From the NCBI GenBank assembly GCA_028023455.1, contig JAQFVV010006846.1:124001-188000 (forward strand): a stretch of 64,000 bases of DNA, in the 5' to 3' direction. This document shows, piece by piece, positions 50,094 to 60,881 of this stretch. The position numbers and the translations under genes were made by a program. The stretch's first letter is position 1. Each line of letters starts with the position of its first letter. The notes below the pieces were generated by a model. That model was not told the origin of the DNA. It saw only the letters and a program-made list of their open reading frames with translations, and did no database searches. This DNA comes from Epiperipatus broadwayi. Lineage: Eukaryota; Onychophora; Udeonychophora; Euonychophora; Peripatidae.

Positions 50094-50691
50094 ATGTCAA
50101 GCATAAAAATAGCCACAACAAATGCGCAAGGTCTTAACACATACAATACAATCTCACAGCTATGTCAATTTCTAAATAATCACCATGCTGATATTTTTGT
50201 CATTAGAGAAATAAAAACTACTTTATCAACCAAACCAATCATTGTTAACACTCTAAACAGTAAATACATATTTGCACATAAGTCCAACATTAGACCAGTG
50301 CAAGGAGTAGGTGTTCTAATTAGTACACAACATCCATTGACAAGATTAAAAATAATATTCAGGTCACTTAATGCAATCATTATTTCCTTTATTTTTCAGT
50401 CACAAATTATATTATCGTATAGCAATATATTCATGCCAAAAAGCAAAAGACATTGTAAATACTCTCCTCACTGCCCAAGGTAAAATCCTACATAAATCTG
50501 GTTTAACTATCATATGTTGTGATTTTAATTGCTTATATAATGATCTCTCATCTACTTTGAAACTGAATCTCAATCAATTGGCCTTGCTACCACTACTATC
50601 ACTCTATCCTCCAAGTGTTGTGCCATTTATTGGAAATCAAGAATATTCTCTCATTGATCTCGATATCAAAACTTCATTTCATCTGTTCTAG
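50094..50691 (+). pseudogene. LINE apurinic-type endonuclease domain, frameshifted
   Basis: Two overlapping frames (50094-50483 and 50371-50691) together cover a LINE endonuclease N-terminus. It starts MSSIKIATTNAQGLNTYNTI with the invariant Asn, then ADIFVIRE with the metal-binding Glu, later GVGVLI. In the second frame CDFNCLYND corresponds to the G-D-F-N motif. The enzyme nicks target DNA to start target-primed reverse transcription. A frameshift near 50400 and later stops inactivate it. The C-terminal part of the domain and the start of the polymerase are split by the DNA element at 51059-52078. Confidence 0.7.
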
Positions 50692-51058
50692 TATTTCTTT
50701 TTCTAGCGATATTTGTGTAACACTCATATAAAACACCTTATAAAATAAATCAACAATTTATAAATTTACATTTAAGTGGCAAATTTCTAGTGAATTTAAA
50801 TTAACTATTGATGATATCTCTAATATATTAATTGCCAACAATTATTTTCATCAGCTGCGGAATCTCTCTTTGATAGAAATATGAATACTACTAAAAAGAC
50901 TTCTAAATAATTGTTGTTGTGATCAATTAGCAGATTATCATTCAAATAATTTTACAAAACAATATACTGATGATATCAATTAAACTCTTCAAACTATAAC
51001 AAAATTCAGTGATGCAAAATTCCTTATTCATAGGCTGCAAAATGAAGCTAAACATCTA

Positions 51059-52078
51059 ACCCTATCTTTCCCAGAAAATAAAACCTAACCAGAAAATAAG
51101 CCCTAGCATAATTTTTCAGGATGCTTATAATATAAGCCCTACTCCAAATATAAGCCTGAGTTAAGATCAGCTAGAAAGATTGCTTTGTTTTCCAGTGTTA
51201 AAACACATGATGAATATATTAAATTATAAAGTAATGAATGTATAAATAAACAATATTATTGACATTAATGCTTTAAAAAATGGTAATATACATTATATGG
51301 TTGTTTTGTATTTCCCCAATGATCATTTTCTACAAAATTAATTCTATCTTTATAGAAAAACAATTTATCTACCACAAGTCTGTATATCAAATAATTTATA
51401 ATTTCATTTATATATATTTTTAACACTTGTTTTATTTATATTTAACACATAGATTTAGAATGCTTGATTTAGTTTTAGCACTTCATCATATTAACTTTTA
51501 AAAAGTCAAGATAAAAGAAAAATTAGTTTGATTTCTTAAACATTTTTTTTTTCTTCTAAAAGACTTTATTAAAATAATGAAAGTGATTTTAAGAAAAGTT
51601 TTAAAAAAATATATCCAAGCAGAACTATTACAAGTAAATTGGAAAGTATTTACAATGGATTTGTTTGTGTCATATATGAATTGCAATTTAATACACCCTA
51701 TGTTATAATGGACATACTTAATGGGCAAGTGTGAAATACAAAAACTTTCTGTATTTTTGTGTTTGCATTTTTTGTTGCTTTTGTGTGGACAAACCATTCT
51801 TAATTGTAATCATTTTTGTCATCACTCCTGTCTTGCAGGTTTTCAATTAACACTTGATTTAATGATGACACACATGAGAAATGAATTATGTGGGGTTCCT
51901 GGAATAAAAATCTTAATGCTTTCTGTAAAAAAAGTACTTGAATAAATGTACATTTCTGTACTTGAATAAATGTAGATTTTTGTACATGAAAAAATAAGAC
52001 ATCCTCTGAAAATAAGCTATGGTGTCATTTGGGGCAAAAATTAATATAAGACCTGGTCTTATTTTCAGGGAAACATGG
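51059..52078. mobile_element. TA-flanked DNA element nested in LINE
   Basis: A 1020-bp insertion interrupts the LINE. Its ends are imperfect inverted copies of a TTTCCC(A/T)GAAAATAA(A/G)ACC motif, left at about 51066 and inverted at about 52074. Several further AAAATAAG and TATAAG(C/A)CC(T) repeats sit just inside, and a TA is present next to each end (51057-51058 and 52079-52080). The design looks like ends of a widespread non-autonomous DNA transposon type seen in many animals; I cannot name the family with certainty. The 74-codon frame inside (51721-51945) has no recognised domain. Confidence 0.65.
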
Positions 52079-52273
52079 TAATCATTCTTTATAACTAAAA
52101 TACCATAGTATTTAGGCTTAGAAAAGTAATCCCTAATATTATTCCTATGGTCTTCCAATTTTGTTAAAAAAAATACATTTGTGTTAGGCACCAACATTGA
52201 TATCAAACTTCTTAATCACTTAAAAACTACTCTAAAATGAGTTGATTATCATCTATTCTCTACTAACTATAAC

Positions 52274-53035
52274 ATGTATCTTCTTCAAAATTATTACATC
52301 TTAAAGCAACAAATTCTTGATGAAATTATGCGTTTACATTCACAAACATCACTAGCAAATGATCTTATTCCAGCTAATATTCACAAGCATCTAAATTATA
52401 TTTTCTCTCCCACTCTACATAAGTATTATAATCAATTTTATTCACATGAATCCACTAATGAAATTTTATGCCTTAGAAAAAAACTCAAAAGCCTTATATC
52501 CATCAGTAAATAATCTGTGTCCCATCACATTGGAGGAAATTGATCAAAAAATATTTGCAAGAATTATTCCTAAAGAAGTAAATGATCTTATTCTTCATAA
52601 ACTTTCCCCATTGCAGTTAAAATCCACAATGCATCTCAAGCTATTCTATTAGAAGAGGAGCCAATTTTATATACAAAACAAAATAAATTAACAAATTATA
52701 TCAGGTTGACTTCAAGGCTGCTTTTGATCTGGTATACTGGGAATATTTATTTAGAACATTAAGAAAACTTCTGCCAAGTCATACACATCTAATTACTGCC
52801 ATAAAAATGATCTTACCAACAGATCCATCAAACTAAAAAATTACATGTGCATTTCTTCTCGCTTTAAACCTAGCCAAGGTATTCCACAAGGCTCACCACT
52901 TATTTCATTATTATTTGCAATATATATAGACCCTATGATCACAGAGATTCAGCACTGCACAGGTCTCTTTCTTCTTCATCTTAGTACTGTGTATAAAGTT
53001 ATAACTTTTGTTGATAATTTGATGATATCTTGATA
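52274..53035 (+). pseudogene. LINE reverse transcriptase remnant
   Basis: This continues the LINE after the nested DNA element. Motif A is visible as VDFKAAFDLVYWEYLFRTL (about 52706-52765). Motif B follows in another frame as PSQGIPQGSPLISLLFAIYI. Next is the catalytic box as TFVDNLMIS, where F/Y-A-D-D has become F-V-D-N, so the second catalytic Asp is lost. Multiple frame changes separate the pieces. The order and spacing are those of a LINE polymerase. The copy is old and inactive. Confidence 0.8.
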
Positions 53036-53508
53036 GTCTTCAGAGACCTGCAAATTATTTCTCTCATTTTGAATAAATCTGAAACCCAAAAAAAATTTAC
53101 AATATAAGTTTGTAAGTCATCTATGTGGCAGATAACTGCAGGTTGCAATCTACCTTCAGTCTTCACAAGTACACACTCATCTTTTCTTGGGATTTCAATT
53201 AACTTGTCTAAAATACAATTGAGCCATCATCTAAATCATCTAGTCAAAAATAAGTACAATACAAAACTAAGAGTCTTCTGCTGAAAATTGCTTTATGCTG
53301 TAGTAAAAGCTTGTATTGTCAATCCTATTCTGGTTGGTATACTTGCTTGCATAGTCCATGGATGCACCTTTTAATGAAAACTGTTAAAAATATCATTATC
53401 ACAATAAAATCATATATCTGGGGATCAATATCACATCTATCAATTACAAGTCCTTGTTTTCCTATTTGCAAAAATGGTTTTAATCTAATATAACCTCAAT
53501 CATCTGTA

Positions 53509-53729
53509 TACTATATTAGAGCTAGCTCCTCACTGATGAGAGCCATAGCTCGAAACCGGTCTGGGGACCATCATAGATAAAGGCTTCATGTATTTTCTCT
53601 TGTAGCATTTATCATAAAAAAAATTAACCTTGTTTAGAGCTAGTAGTAGGCTCTTTATCTATTACATATTGGTAATACAAGCTATATAGGCCATGTGATA
53701 TATGACTGATTTTTACTATATTAGAGCTA
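53509..53729 (+). mobile_element. 189-bp hammerhead-bearing retroelement with 16-bp target duplication
   Basis: Insert 53525-53713 is bounded by identical TACTATATTAGAGCTA (53509-53524 and 53714-53729) and splits the LINE between its polymerase and zinc-finger parts. The insert opens with the hammerhead, two bases ahead of its stem I. It continues through TTTTCTCTTGTAGCATTTAT and CTTGTTTAGAGCTA, both shared with the inverted repeat at 23747-24294. It encodes no protein. A long target duplication of this length points to insertion by nicking and reverse transcription rather than by a cut-and-paste transposase. A non-autonomous relative or 5'-truncated copy of a Penelope-like element is the best reading. 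Confidence 0.75.
53527..53567 (+). ncRNA. Hammerhead ribozyme, complete core
   Basis: Stem I TCCTCA (53527-53532) pairs with TGGGGA (53562-53567), six pairs including one G-U. The core CTGATGA (53533-53539) is followed by stem II GAGC with GCTC around a CATA loop, then GAAA (53552-53555). Stem III is minimal and self-complementary: A-C-C with G-G-U and no loop. Cleavage is predicted after C at 53561, within GUC. All conserved core bases are present. Stem III of this length is unstable in a monomer, and known hammerheads of this shape in Penelope-like elements act better as dimers. The fold is read directly; activity is inferred. Confidence 0.85.
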
Positions 53730-54330
53730 AAATAAAATGTACATTACAATCATGGTTAATCCAATCCTCAAAGCCACTCCATATAATATTGCTTGCTCAA
53801 CTTCCATATGCAAGGTGTTTTTTTAATAGTGATTATGCTTATTAAGCATGCAAATCTGTTGGACAATTATAACATCAAATCTTTAATTGGTGTTTCATTT
53901 AAAGATTGAAAAAAAAAGATATATCCTAACAGATATCTATGGTTGCCCTTATCAACTGCCAAAACTTTAATCAGATTCTAAAATATTGCTTTTTCTCAAT
54001 CATGGCTAAAATTTTTGTTTAACTCATTACTTAACATAATTCCTTCAAAACTTTTCCTTATTAACAATTTTAAATTAAATCTGGATCCAACATGTATCGT
54101 ATGTAATAGTCATCCATAAGATATGATACATATTTTTGAAACATGTCCATAGTTTTCATCTTTACAACACTTCATATTCCACAAGTAAAAAATTATCTAA
54201 AAGAATTCCTTGAGAAAAATATTAAAAATTTTAATCCATATAATGCCATAGTAATTATTCAGACTATTAAAACCATATGGCTTGCTGGTTATTCTGTAAT
54301 ATTCGACAACAAAAAATATATTTAAAAAAT
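53730..54330 (+). pseudogene. LINE C-terminal zinc-finger domain remnant
   Basis: Continuing the LINE after the ribozyme element, the frame near 54080-54150 reads LDPTCIVCNSHP, a stop, then DMIHIFETCP. This is the CX2C...H...C zinc-binding tail of LINE proteins. It is followed by a helix-rich stretch ending IKTIWLAGYSVIFDNKKYI at 54325. One in-frame stop and no clear poly(A). This closes the LINE that starts near 49.5 kb, about 3.6 kb long without the two insertions. Confidence 0.65.
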
Positions 54331-55396
54331 AATAATAGTAAAGAGTGGCACAATATATATTTATATGCCCTAAAATATATACCCAGAAATACTTACCCAG
54401 AAAAATTTGGCAAAACAATATTTTTCTTAGTTGTTCATTATTTTAAAATGATATAAATAATACTTTAAATTGGAATTATTGTATCTACTTTCACATACTA
54501 GTCATAATAACTGTAGTTTATAAGCCGTGCACCTTGTGTCATATAAAAAAAAATTCCTCTTTACATATTGTAATTACTAAAGTTTATTTAAAAATAATAA
54601 TAATAATAATTGATATCATTGTTAAATAATTATATATATATTAATAATAAAAATAATAAATATAATGGTAATTAACTATTATATAGACTGTATATAATAA
54701 TTAATTACTGTTATATTTATATTTTAATAAGAATTACTCAAGATGAAGCATTTTCTTAACACTAAAAATATTTAATTAAAATTGCTACAATATTGACTTC
54801 CTTCTATTAACAGTTCTATGTAAGCAATGACTAAAATTGTTGGGCACTAATTGCAAGTGCAGAAAGATTCTTATAAACAATTTCATGTTAATCGGTTTTC
54901 TAGTAAAAAAACAAAAAACATTAGATGTGCAGTCTTCTTGTTATCAAAGCTAATAGTTTGAAAATTCAAAGATACTAAGCTACCTAACTTGTACACATAT
55001 AACCTTTATATAAATCAGAAACTAAATTAATGACCTGTCATAAATCAACCTCAAATATTTTTGATCTTTCTGAAAAATGATGGTAAAAATCTGCAATTAA
55101 AATTGCTATTGCTTCATTTTTTTTTAAATACAACTGAAATGTGGCAATATTTTTTGGGCGGGGGGGGGGGGTTGTTTTGACATGTTAAAGCTATTTTATT
55201 CCTTTCATAAAAGAAATTAAAATTTTCTATGAAATAAACATGGTAACTGTTGTTTTAAAATCTAGCAATCCAATATTCCATAATTGAAAACAAATATTAA
55301 AAAAATAAATAATAATAATAAAAAAATTCTAAATTTTAATTTTTTAATGAACAGATGCTGAGATTGCAACTTTATAAAAAAATGGCAGCTATTTGA
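54331..55396. other. AT-rich spacer with ATA repeats and poly-G tract
   Basis: No gene seen. It contains an (ATA)n run near 54590-54612, repeated AATAATTAATTA-type sequence, and a run of G at 55156-55171, striking in this base composition. Confidence 0.55.
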
Positions 55397-55781
55397 GAAA
55401 AAATGGTACTTACATATTAGTCCTGTGACACAGCAATTATTAGACCTGTTGCACCTATTCACATCCAAGATAAATGTGTATCATTGTGATTAGGTCAAAT
55501 AATCCAAATCAAGATTTCTTATTGTATGTCTGATCTTATCCCCCCCCCCTCCCATTTTTCGAGATTTCTTATCGTATATCCGATCTTTTTTTTTTGCCCA
55601 GTTACTGTCAAGATTTCATTCTGACAATAGCTTGACTTTCATTGCATTTTTTCTTTGCAGTTATTGTTGTTGTAGTTAATTTCATCATTGCTGAATTAAG
55701 TTGATTGTAAGTGAATAAATAAGTGTACTTTCCTTTTGATTTCTATTGCATAATTCTCGTAATTAAATTTTTTTTTTTTAG

Positions 55782-56019
55782 ACGTGCCGGTTACGACCAT
55801 TTTCATGTGAATCACAAATATAATTTCGTCAATCTGGAAACAGGCCTCCACATGCAGAACATCAAAAGACTTTGGAGTTCTGCAACATGGCATAACAAGC
55901 AACAATGTGGAACATCTCGCCAACATTTAGATTCGTATTTAGCCGAATTTATGTGGTGCAGGTGTTGTAAAGACGAGGATGGATTCATTTGCATAATAAA
56001 TGAAATAAAAAATAACTGA
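55782..56019 (+). pseudogene. ISXO2-like (Merlin) transposase, last exon
   Basis: After a strong acceptor (a T run ending in AG at 55780-55781) an open frame of 78 codons ends in TGA at 56019. It reads AGYDHFHVNHKYNFVNLETG, then LHMQNIKRLWSSATWHNKQQ, then DSYLAEFMWCRCC. This fits the C-terminal half of ISXO2-like domains: VNH, F-V-x-x-x-TG-x-H, x-N-I-K/E-x-x-W, and YL-x-EF-x-W, whose Glu is the expected last catalytic acid. An AATAAA lies just after the stop (56036). The upstream exon with the first two catalytic Asp residues is missing. The frame has no stops, so loss of the rest may be recent, or this exon may have been spared by chance. Confidence 0.75.
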
Positions 56020-56412
56020 CCACTAATATGAATTACTAATAAAAGTTTTTTTTATTTTATTTTGTGGAAAAATTGTTTTTTCTTTTTTTTTTTAAAAAAA
56101 AAAGAAAATACTTAGATATAAATAAATCCCATTAACGTGATACTTTCCACAATCATGCAGTCATTTGAGAGGGGGGTGTGTGTAAAATTTTTACTTCAAA
56201 TCTCCATTTTTCCGGAAAATTTAATCAACCTATAAATAAAATTGAAGAGACCATTTACATTTATTTATTGCAATAATTCCTGTTATATATTGCACAATAA
56301 GCAACATGTGTATATATTTTTATGTTTTCAGGAATAATATTTTATAAATTTTGGTAATTTAATCATTGTTCAGTCTATAATAGCGTGTGATATCTTTAAT
56401 GCTGTAATACAT

Positions 56413-57112
56413 TTTAATTATATATCAGGAAATTACTTAAAAATTACCCATTAATATATATATATTAAAAAATATCCCATTAATATATATTTAATGCATA
56501 TTTCTCCTGTAAAAAGCTGTTAATGTGTTTGTGGTAAAATACACTACAAAATTCTTGAAATTTACTGATTTTATAGCTTTTTGTTTAACGGCATCTCATA
56601 TTAATCACATAAAAATTATTTGTAGTTTGTAATTTGCCAATTAAAATTGGTAGTACATTTTATACCTTTTTAATTTTGTATATATTTATCGAAAATGCCG
56701 CATGTATTTCATTCTTTTTTTAATTATATATCAAGGAATTGCTTAAAAATTACCCCAATAATATATATTAAATGTATATAATATCCCTTGCGAAAGTTGT
56801 ATATGTTTCTAGTAAAATACACTGCAAAATTGTTGAAATTTACCGATTTTATATCTTTTTGTCTAATGTCATCTCGTATTAATTCCTTAAAAATTATTGT
56901 AGTTTGTAATTTTCCATTAAAATTGATAGTACATTTTATACCTTTTTAATCTAAATTCCGTATATATTTATTGAAAATGCTGCATGTATTTCATTCTTTT
57001 TTTATTAATTATATATGTTTCTGGTAAAATACACTCCAAAATTGTTGAAATTTATCAATTTTATAGCTTTTTGTTTAATGGCATCTCATATTAATTGCTT
57101 AAAAATTATTTA
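56413..57112. repeat. 306-bp tandem repeat inside Merlin element
   Basis: Units start TTTAATTATATATCAGGAAA (56413) and TTTAATTATATATCAAGGAA (56719). A shortened third unit begins near 57003 and resumes at GTTTCTGGTAAAATACACTC. Shared blocks include GGTAAAATACACT, CTTTTTGT(C/T)TAA, GTAGTTTGTAATTT and GCATGTATTTCATTC. About two and a third units in total, diverged by roughly a tenth. Confidence 0.8.
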
Positions 57113-57115
57113 TAG

Positions 57116-57440
57116 TGTGTAGCACATATCAGACATGCTACACCTATTCACATACATATTCAACTTGCCAATAAGTTTGTGACATGGAGCACATATTAGA
57201 CATGCTGCACCTATTCAAATACACATTCAACCTGTCGATAAGTTTGTAAATCATTGGGAAAATATCATGTACAAAAGATCCATATACACGGTATTTTGGT
57301 AAATTTTTGGGAAAATATCATGTATAAGATCTGCATACACATTATTTTGGTCAGATCACAAGATTACTAAGTTATCAGCAGATTGATATATATGTGAACA
57401 GGTACAGCATGTCTAATATGTGTTCTGTGTCACAGGATTA
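57116..57440. repeat. Merlin subterminal repeats
   Basis: A motif AGCACATATTAGACATGCTG followed by CACCTATTCA occurs twice directly (57120 and 57188) and once inverted (about 57390-57425). A related copy is near the left end (about 55433-55470). A second small direct repeat is GGGAAAATATCATGTA (57257 and 57309). Such clustered copies commonly serve as transposase binding sites; that role is inferred. Confidence 0.7.
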
Positions 57441-60011
57441 ATACATAAGTATCGAAAAAACTATGTTTAAAATGTGCTCTCTGACATTCAATGTTTTATA
57501 ACTACCTTACTTTATCCTACTTTTTATTAATTATTTTTCTTTGATGTCAATGTTTATTTTGGTTTTTATCAGTGCACCTTTCTCAATTCCATGATATTGC
57601 AACTCTCAAGAGTAGAAAATCAGACCCCCTCTCACACTAAGCAAACATATCATGAACAAGGATAATGCAAACAACTACCAACACAGAAAGTCAAACCACC
57701 TTCTCACTATATGTATTCATATTAGGAATAATCTTCACTCTTCAGATGAACTAAAAATATCAAATACTTGAATCTCCATGCCTATGTTAACAGTTCAATA
57801 ATTATCACTGTATTACTCTCATGAAAGATATGCTATCCCTCTTATGGTGCACTATACATATATACTTTTTCTAGATTTTTATTAATGAATTTCTCAATTC
57901 CATCACATTGCAACTATTCATCAGTGGTGAAAATTAAACCAATATGGTTTTCTGCACTAGGAGATAGAAGCAATATGATGAAATGAATAAAAATCAATAA
58001 TTTGAAGATATCTTAATGTATACAAATTTTAAATTATATTGCATTACAAATGTTATAAACTATATCTACATGTAACATGTCTGTAATGTATATGCTATTA
58101 AAAAGATATAACGTTTCCTATTATCTATGAATTTTGGTATTCATACAAAAGCTTAGAATCATTTGTATTTTTACTTTTTGAATTTTTTTATTAAATGTAA
58201 AATAAGAATATACACAGATAATTATGAAATATTTTGTGTCTGAAATCAGTTAATATTGAGATATTAATAATTAAACTTAAATTGCAAATACAGCATATAC
58301 TTAATATAATAATAGCTGAAATTTGTTCAAGAAAAAATACTGTATGAGTTAATTGCTTTAAATTTAACTAAACATGTGTTTGCATATTTTAATCTTGATT
58401 AAAACATTTCGCCTTTAGATTTTAGCAATTTCAGCTAAAATAAAAAAGTTAAACAAAAAAAGGCCACTTAAGTCTTAAAAAGTGATTAGATTTTTAATTA
58501 AAATTTATTATAAGTAGATGGTCAATCAATTTTAAAAATCAAATTATTACTATATTTGCCATTCAAATATATAATGCTAATAATCACTTGGAGTTTGAAG
58601 ACAATATGGAGATACAAATAAACATTCATCAATTCTAAAATTATGCTAATGATGAATTCCTGTCAATACATTGTATGCAATTATATCTTTGATTCATTGT
58701 AATAAAGCTTTCTATTCTGCATGCAGTCTACTTATTTCAAAGTTCCTTTAAATTGTAGATATGCAATGCTCTTTAAGTGTATAACAGAAAATTTAAATCT
58801 AAAACAGTTCCAATTTTTTTTATTATCTCAATGATCAAATATGAACTTAATATAATAATTCCATAGATTATTATTTAGAAGATTTTCTTTTCTCTCTATA
58901 TATATTATTAGAAGAAATTAATTTTTAAAAGGAATCATTTCTATTTTAAACAAAGCAGAGATAAAAAAAATATTAATTCCACACATTCAATTTTTACAAA
59001 AAGTACAAGAATATACCTATTTCTAAGGTAATGTGTGTGTGTGAGTGTGTTTGTTAGTCAGATTACTATGATTCAATCTCACAAAGCAGAATCATACTTA
59101 ATTCAGATTAAACTAATAAGCCAAAATGTAGCAGATGGTAAAATAAACTTGTAACATTTTCTAGTTTGTTTTTAAGAAAAGATTTTTATTGACAATAATA
59201 TATTCTTTGTGTGTATCTACAAACTATTTTATTTGCATATGTATTAGTTTTTGAATCATTCAGTTATTATACTTATATTAATCACTCATTATATTTCTAT
59301 TTAGACTTAATGGAAATATAATAATAGACTGATTCAAAGTACTAATGTTGATTTCCTGCAAAAATAATCTAATATGACCATTACTAAAATCAATCCAGAA
59401 AGTGTTTAATGGTTTGCAAGATTTAAATATTGCACATTATAAAATTGAATGGAGAGGGGGGGGGGCACATTCTGTTGTGATTCAACGAATGGAGATCAAA
59501 TATTTTCTCGGGATTTTAATATATGAAAACTGTTGTGCTTTTATAAATGTTTTTGTTCCTTATTTAGAAATTTTAAACTTGTTAAATATAAATTTGTAAC
59601 TCATAGTCTTTAAAATAAATACTATGGAATTATATAAATAAAAATAATTTACTGCATTTATTAAATAGCTTTTCAAAATGATAATAGATTATATATATAT
59701 AACTTATTGATGAAAGTATGAAAATTGCAACTTTTTAAATAGAAAGTATGAAAAATGCACACTTTTTAAATAGGTGGCATACGGTGCCTGGTGCCATATA
59801 ACGGTTTTATTTTAGATTTAAATTATTGATTAAAAAATAACTTACTTAACATAACGATATATAACAAGTTAATGATAAACTTTAAAAACGATTAAAAATA
59901 GCTGTATTGGTACCCTCTTGTAGTTTTTACAAAAGGCAGATTGGATTCTATATCTATTATTGGTTATTTCAATTAATGTTTGCTAAAATATTAATTCAGA
60001 TCATTGTGCAG

Positions 60012-60101
60012 GTTAAAGTAAGAGTAAGCTTTCTTAAAAAATATGATGGTATAGTTGTTCATCACTTCTGTGGCATCTACATGAAATATAAGTGCAGCTG
60101 G
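60012..60101 (+). CDS. Weak candidate exon (90 bp)
   Basis: Ninety bases, exactly 30 codons, lie between CATTGTGCAG and the donor GTAAGTATG. The frame reads VKVRVSFLKKYDGIVVHHFC then GIYMKYKCSW. The donor is a strong match to consensus, but the acceptor has only a poor pyrimidine tract. I recognise no domain and see no partner exon, so this may be chance. Confidence 0.2.
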
Positions 60102-60795
60102 GTAAGTATGTTCATTTTTTTTTGTCAGGTGGCAAGATATTTAGAATTTCTCTTTCAGATAGCCAATTTATAGCCAACCTAACTAGCAGTCCATTTTGAG
60201 TTGATAAGTTAATATCTTGTTTTTATTAGCTAAATAGTAAAAATCCCTAATTAATCTGCGTTTGTCAGATAAGAATCAATGTACTGTTTAAAAAAAAAAT
60301 GTTGTATGATGATCTTCATCGCTAGTGGGAAAGTATTATACTCTTAAAGACACTAAGGTAATATTTATCTCTATAGTTTTCTGGTATATGAACTACATTT
60401 GGGTATCTGTAGGATTATATAATGATTTAGAAGTGAAAATTTAACATTTTGATTCAACTTCATTAACAAAAAAAAAATCTCTGTTTTTATATAATTCACT
60501 TAGTTTTGGCCAAATCAAATTTGAACCAAAATAAATTACAGAAAGATTACACAGCAAACAAAATGTCTGCCATTATATTGCAACATTTTGCTAAGCTAAA
60601 AAAAAAAAAAAATAATTCAGGATTCCCATACCCGCACCATTGCAAATTCTTGCTTTAATTACTTCATATACATGGCATGGTTTGATGAGTTGTAATTTTT
60701 TACCAATCTTAACTAACAGTATTTTATTAGATAAATAACTCTGAATTGTGAGATGTTTGAATATACTACTGAATCAAAAGATAAAGGATTCAATT

Positions 60796-60881
60796 AGATT
60801 GCTAAGAGAGTAATAGCATATATATTAATCTTTATTTAAGATTGCTAAGAGAGTAATAGCATATATATTAATCTTTATTTA
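60796..60881. repeat. 43-bp tandem duplication, two copies
   Basis: Two adjacent units beginning AGATTGCTAAGAGAGTAATA (60796 and 60839) show no difference by eye: a recent slippage or local duplication. Confidence 0.9.

Larger units (their letters stand above)
55397..57461 (+). mobile_element. Merlin-family DNA transposon, internally deleted
   Basis: The element (55405-57453, 2049 bp) has inverted ends. The left reads GGTACTTACATATTAGTCCT then GTGACACAG; the right, inverted, reads GATACTTATGTATTAATCCT then GTGACACAG. Flanks are GAAAAAAT (55397-55404) and GAAAAAAC (57454-57461), an 8-bp target duplication with one mismatch; 8-9 bp is usual for Merlin. It contains the last exon of an ISXO2-like transposase, a 306-bp tandem array and several subterminal repeats. 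The catalytic Asp-bearing part of the transposase is not found, so the copy is non-autonomous. Confidence 0.75.

Noticed and set aside
51721-51945. 74-codon frame in the TA-flanked element as a possible transposase
   Set aside because: No DDE or DNA-binding motif recognisable; probably chance.
59402-59599. 65-codon frame containing a Gly run
   Set aside because: It spans a poly-G tract and has no domain or splice context.
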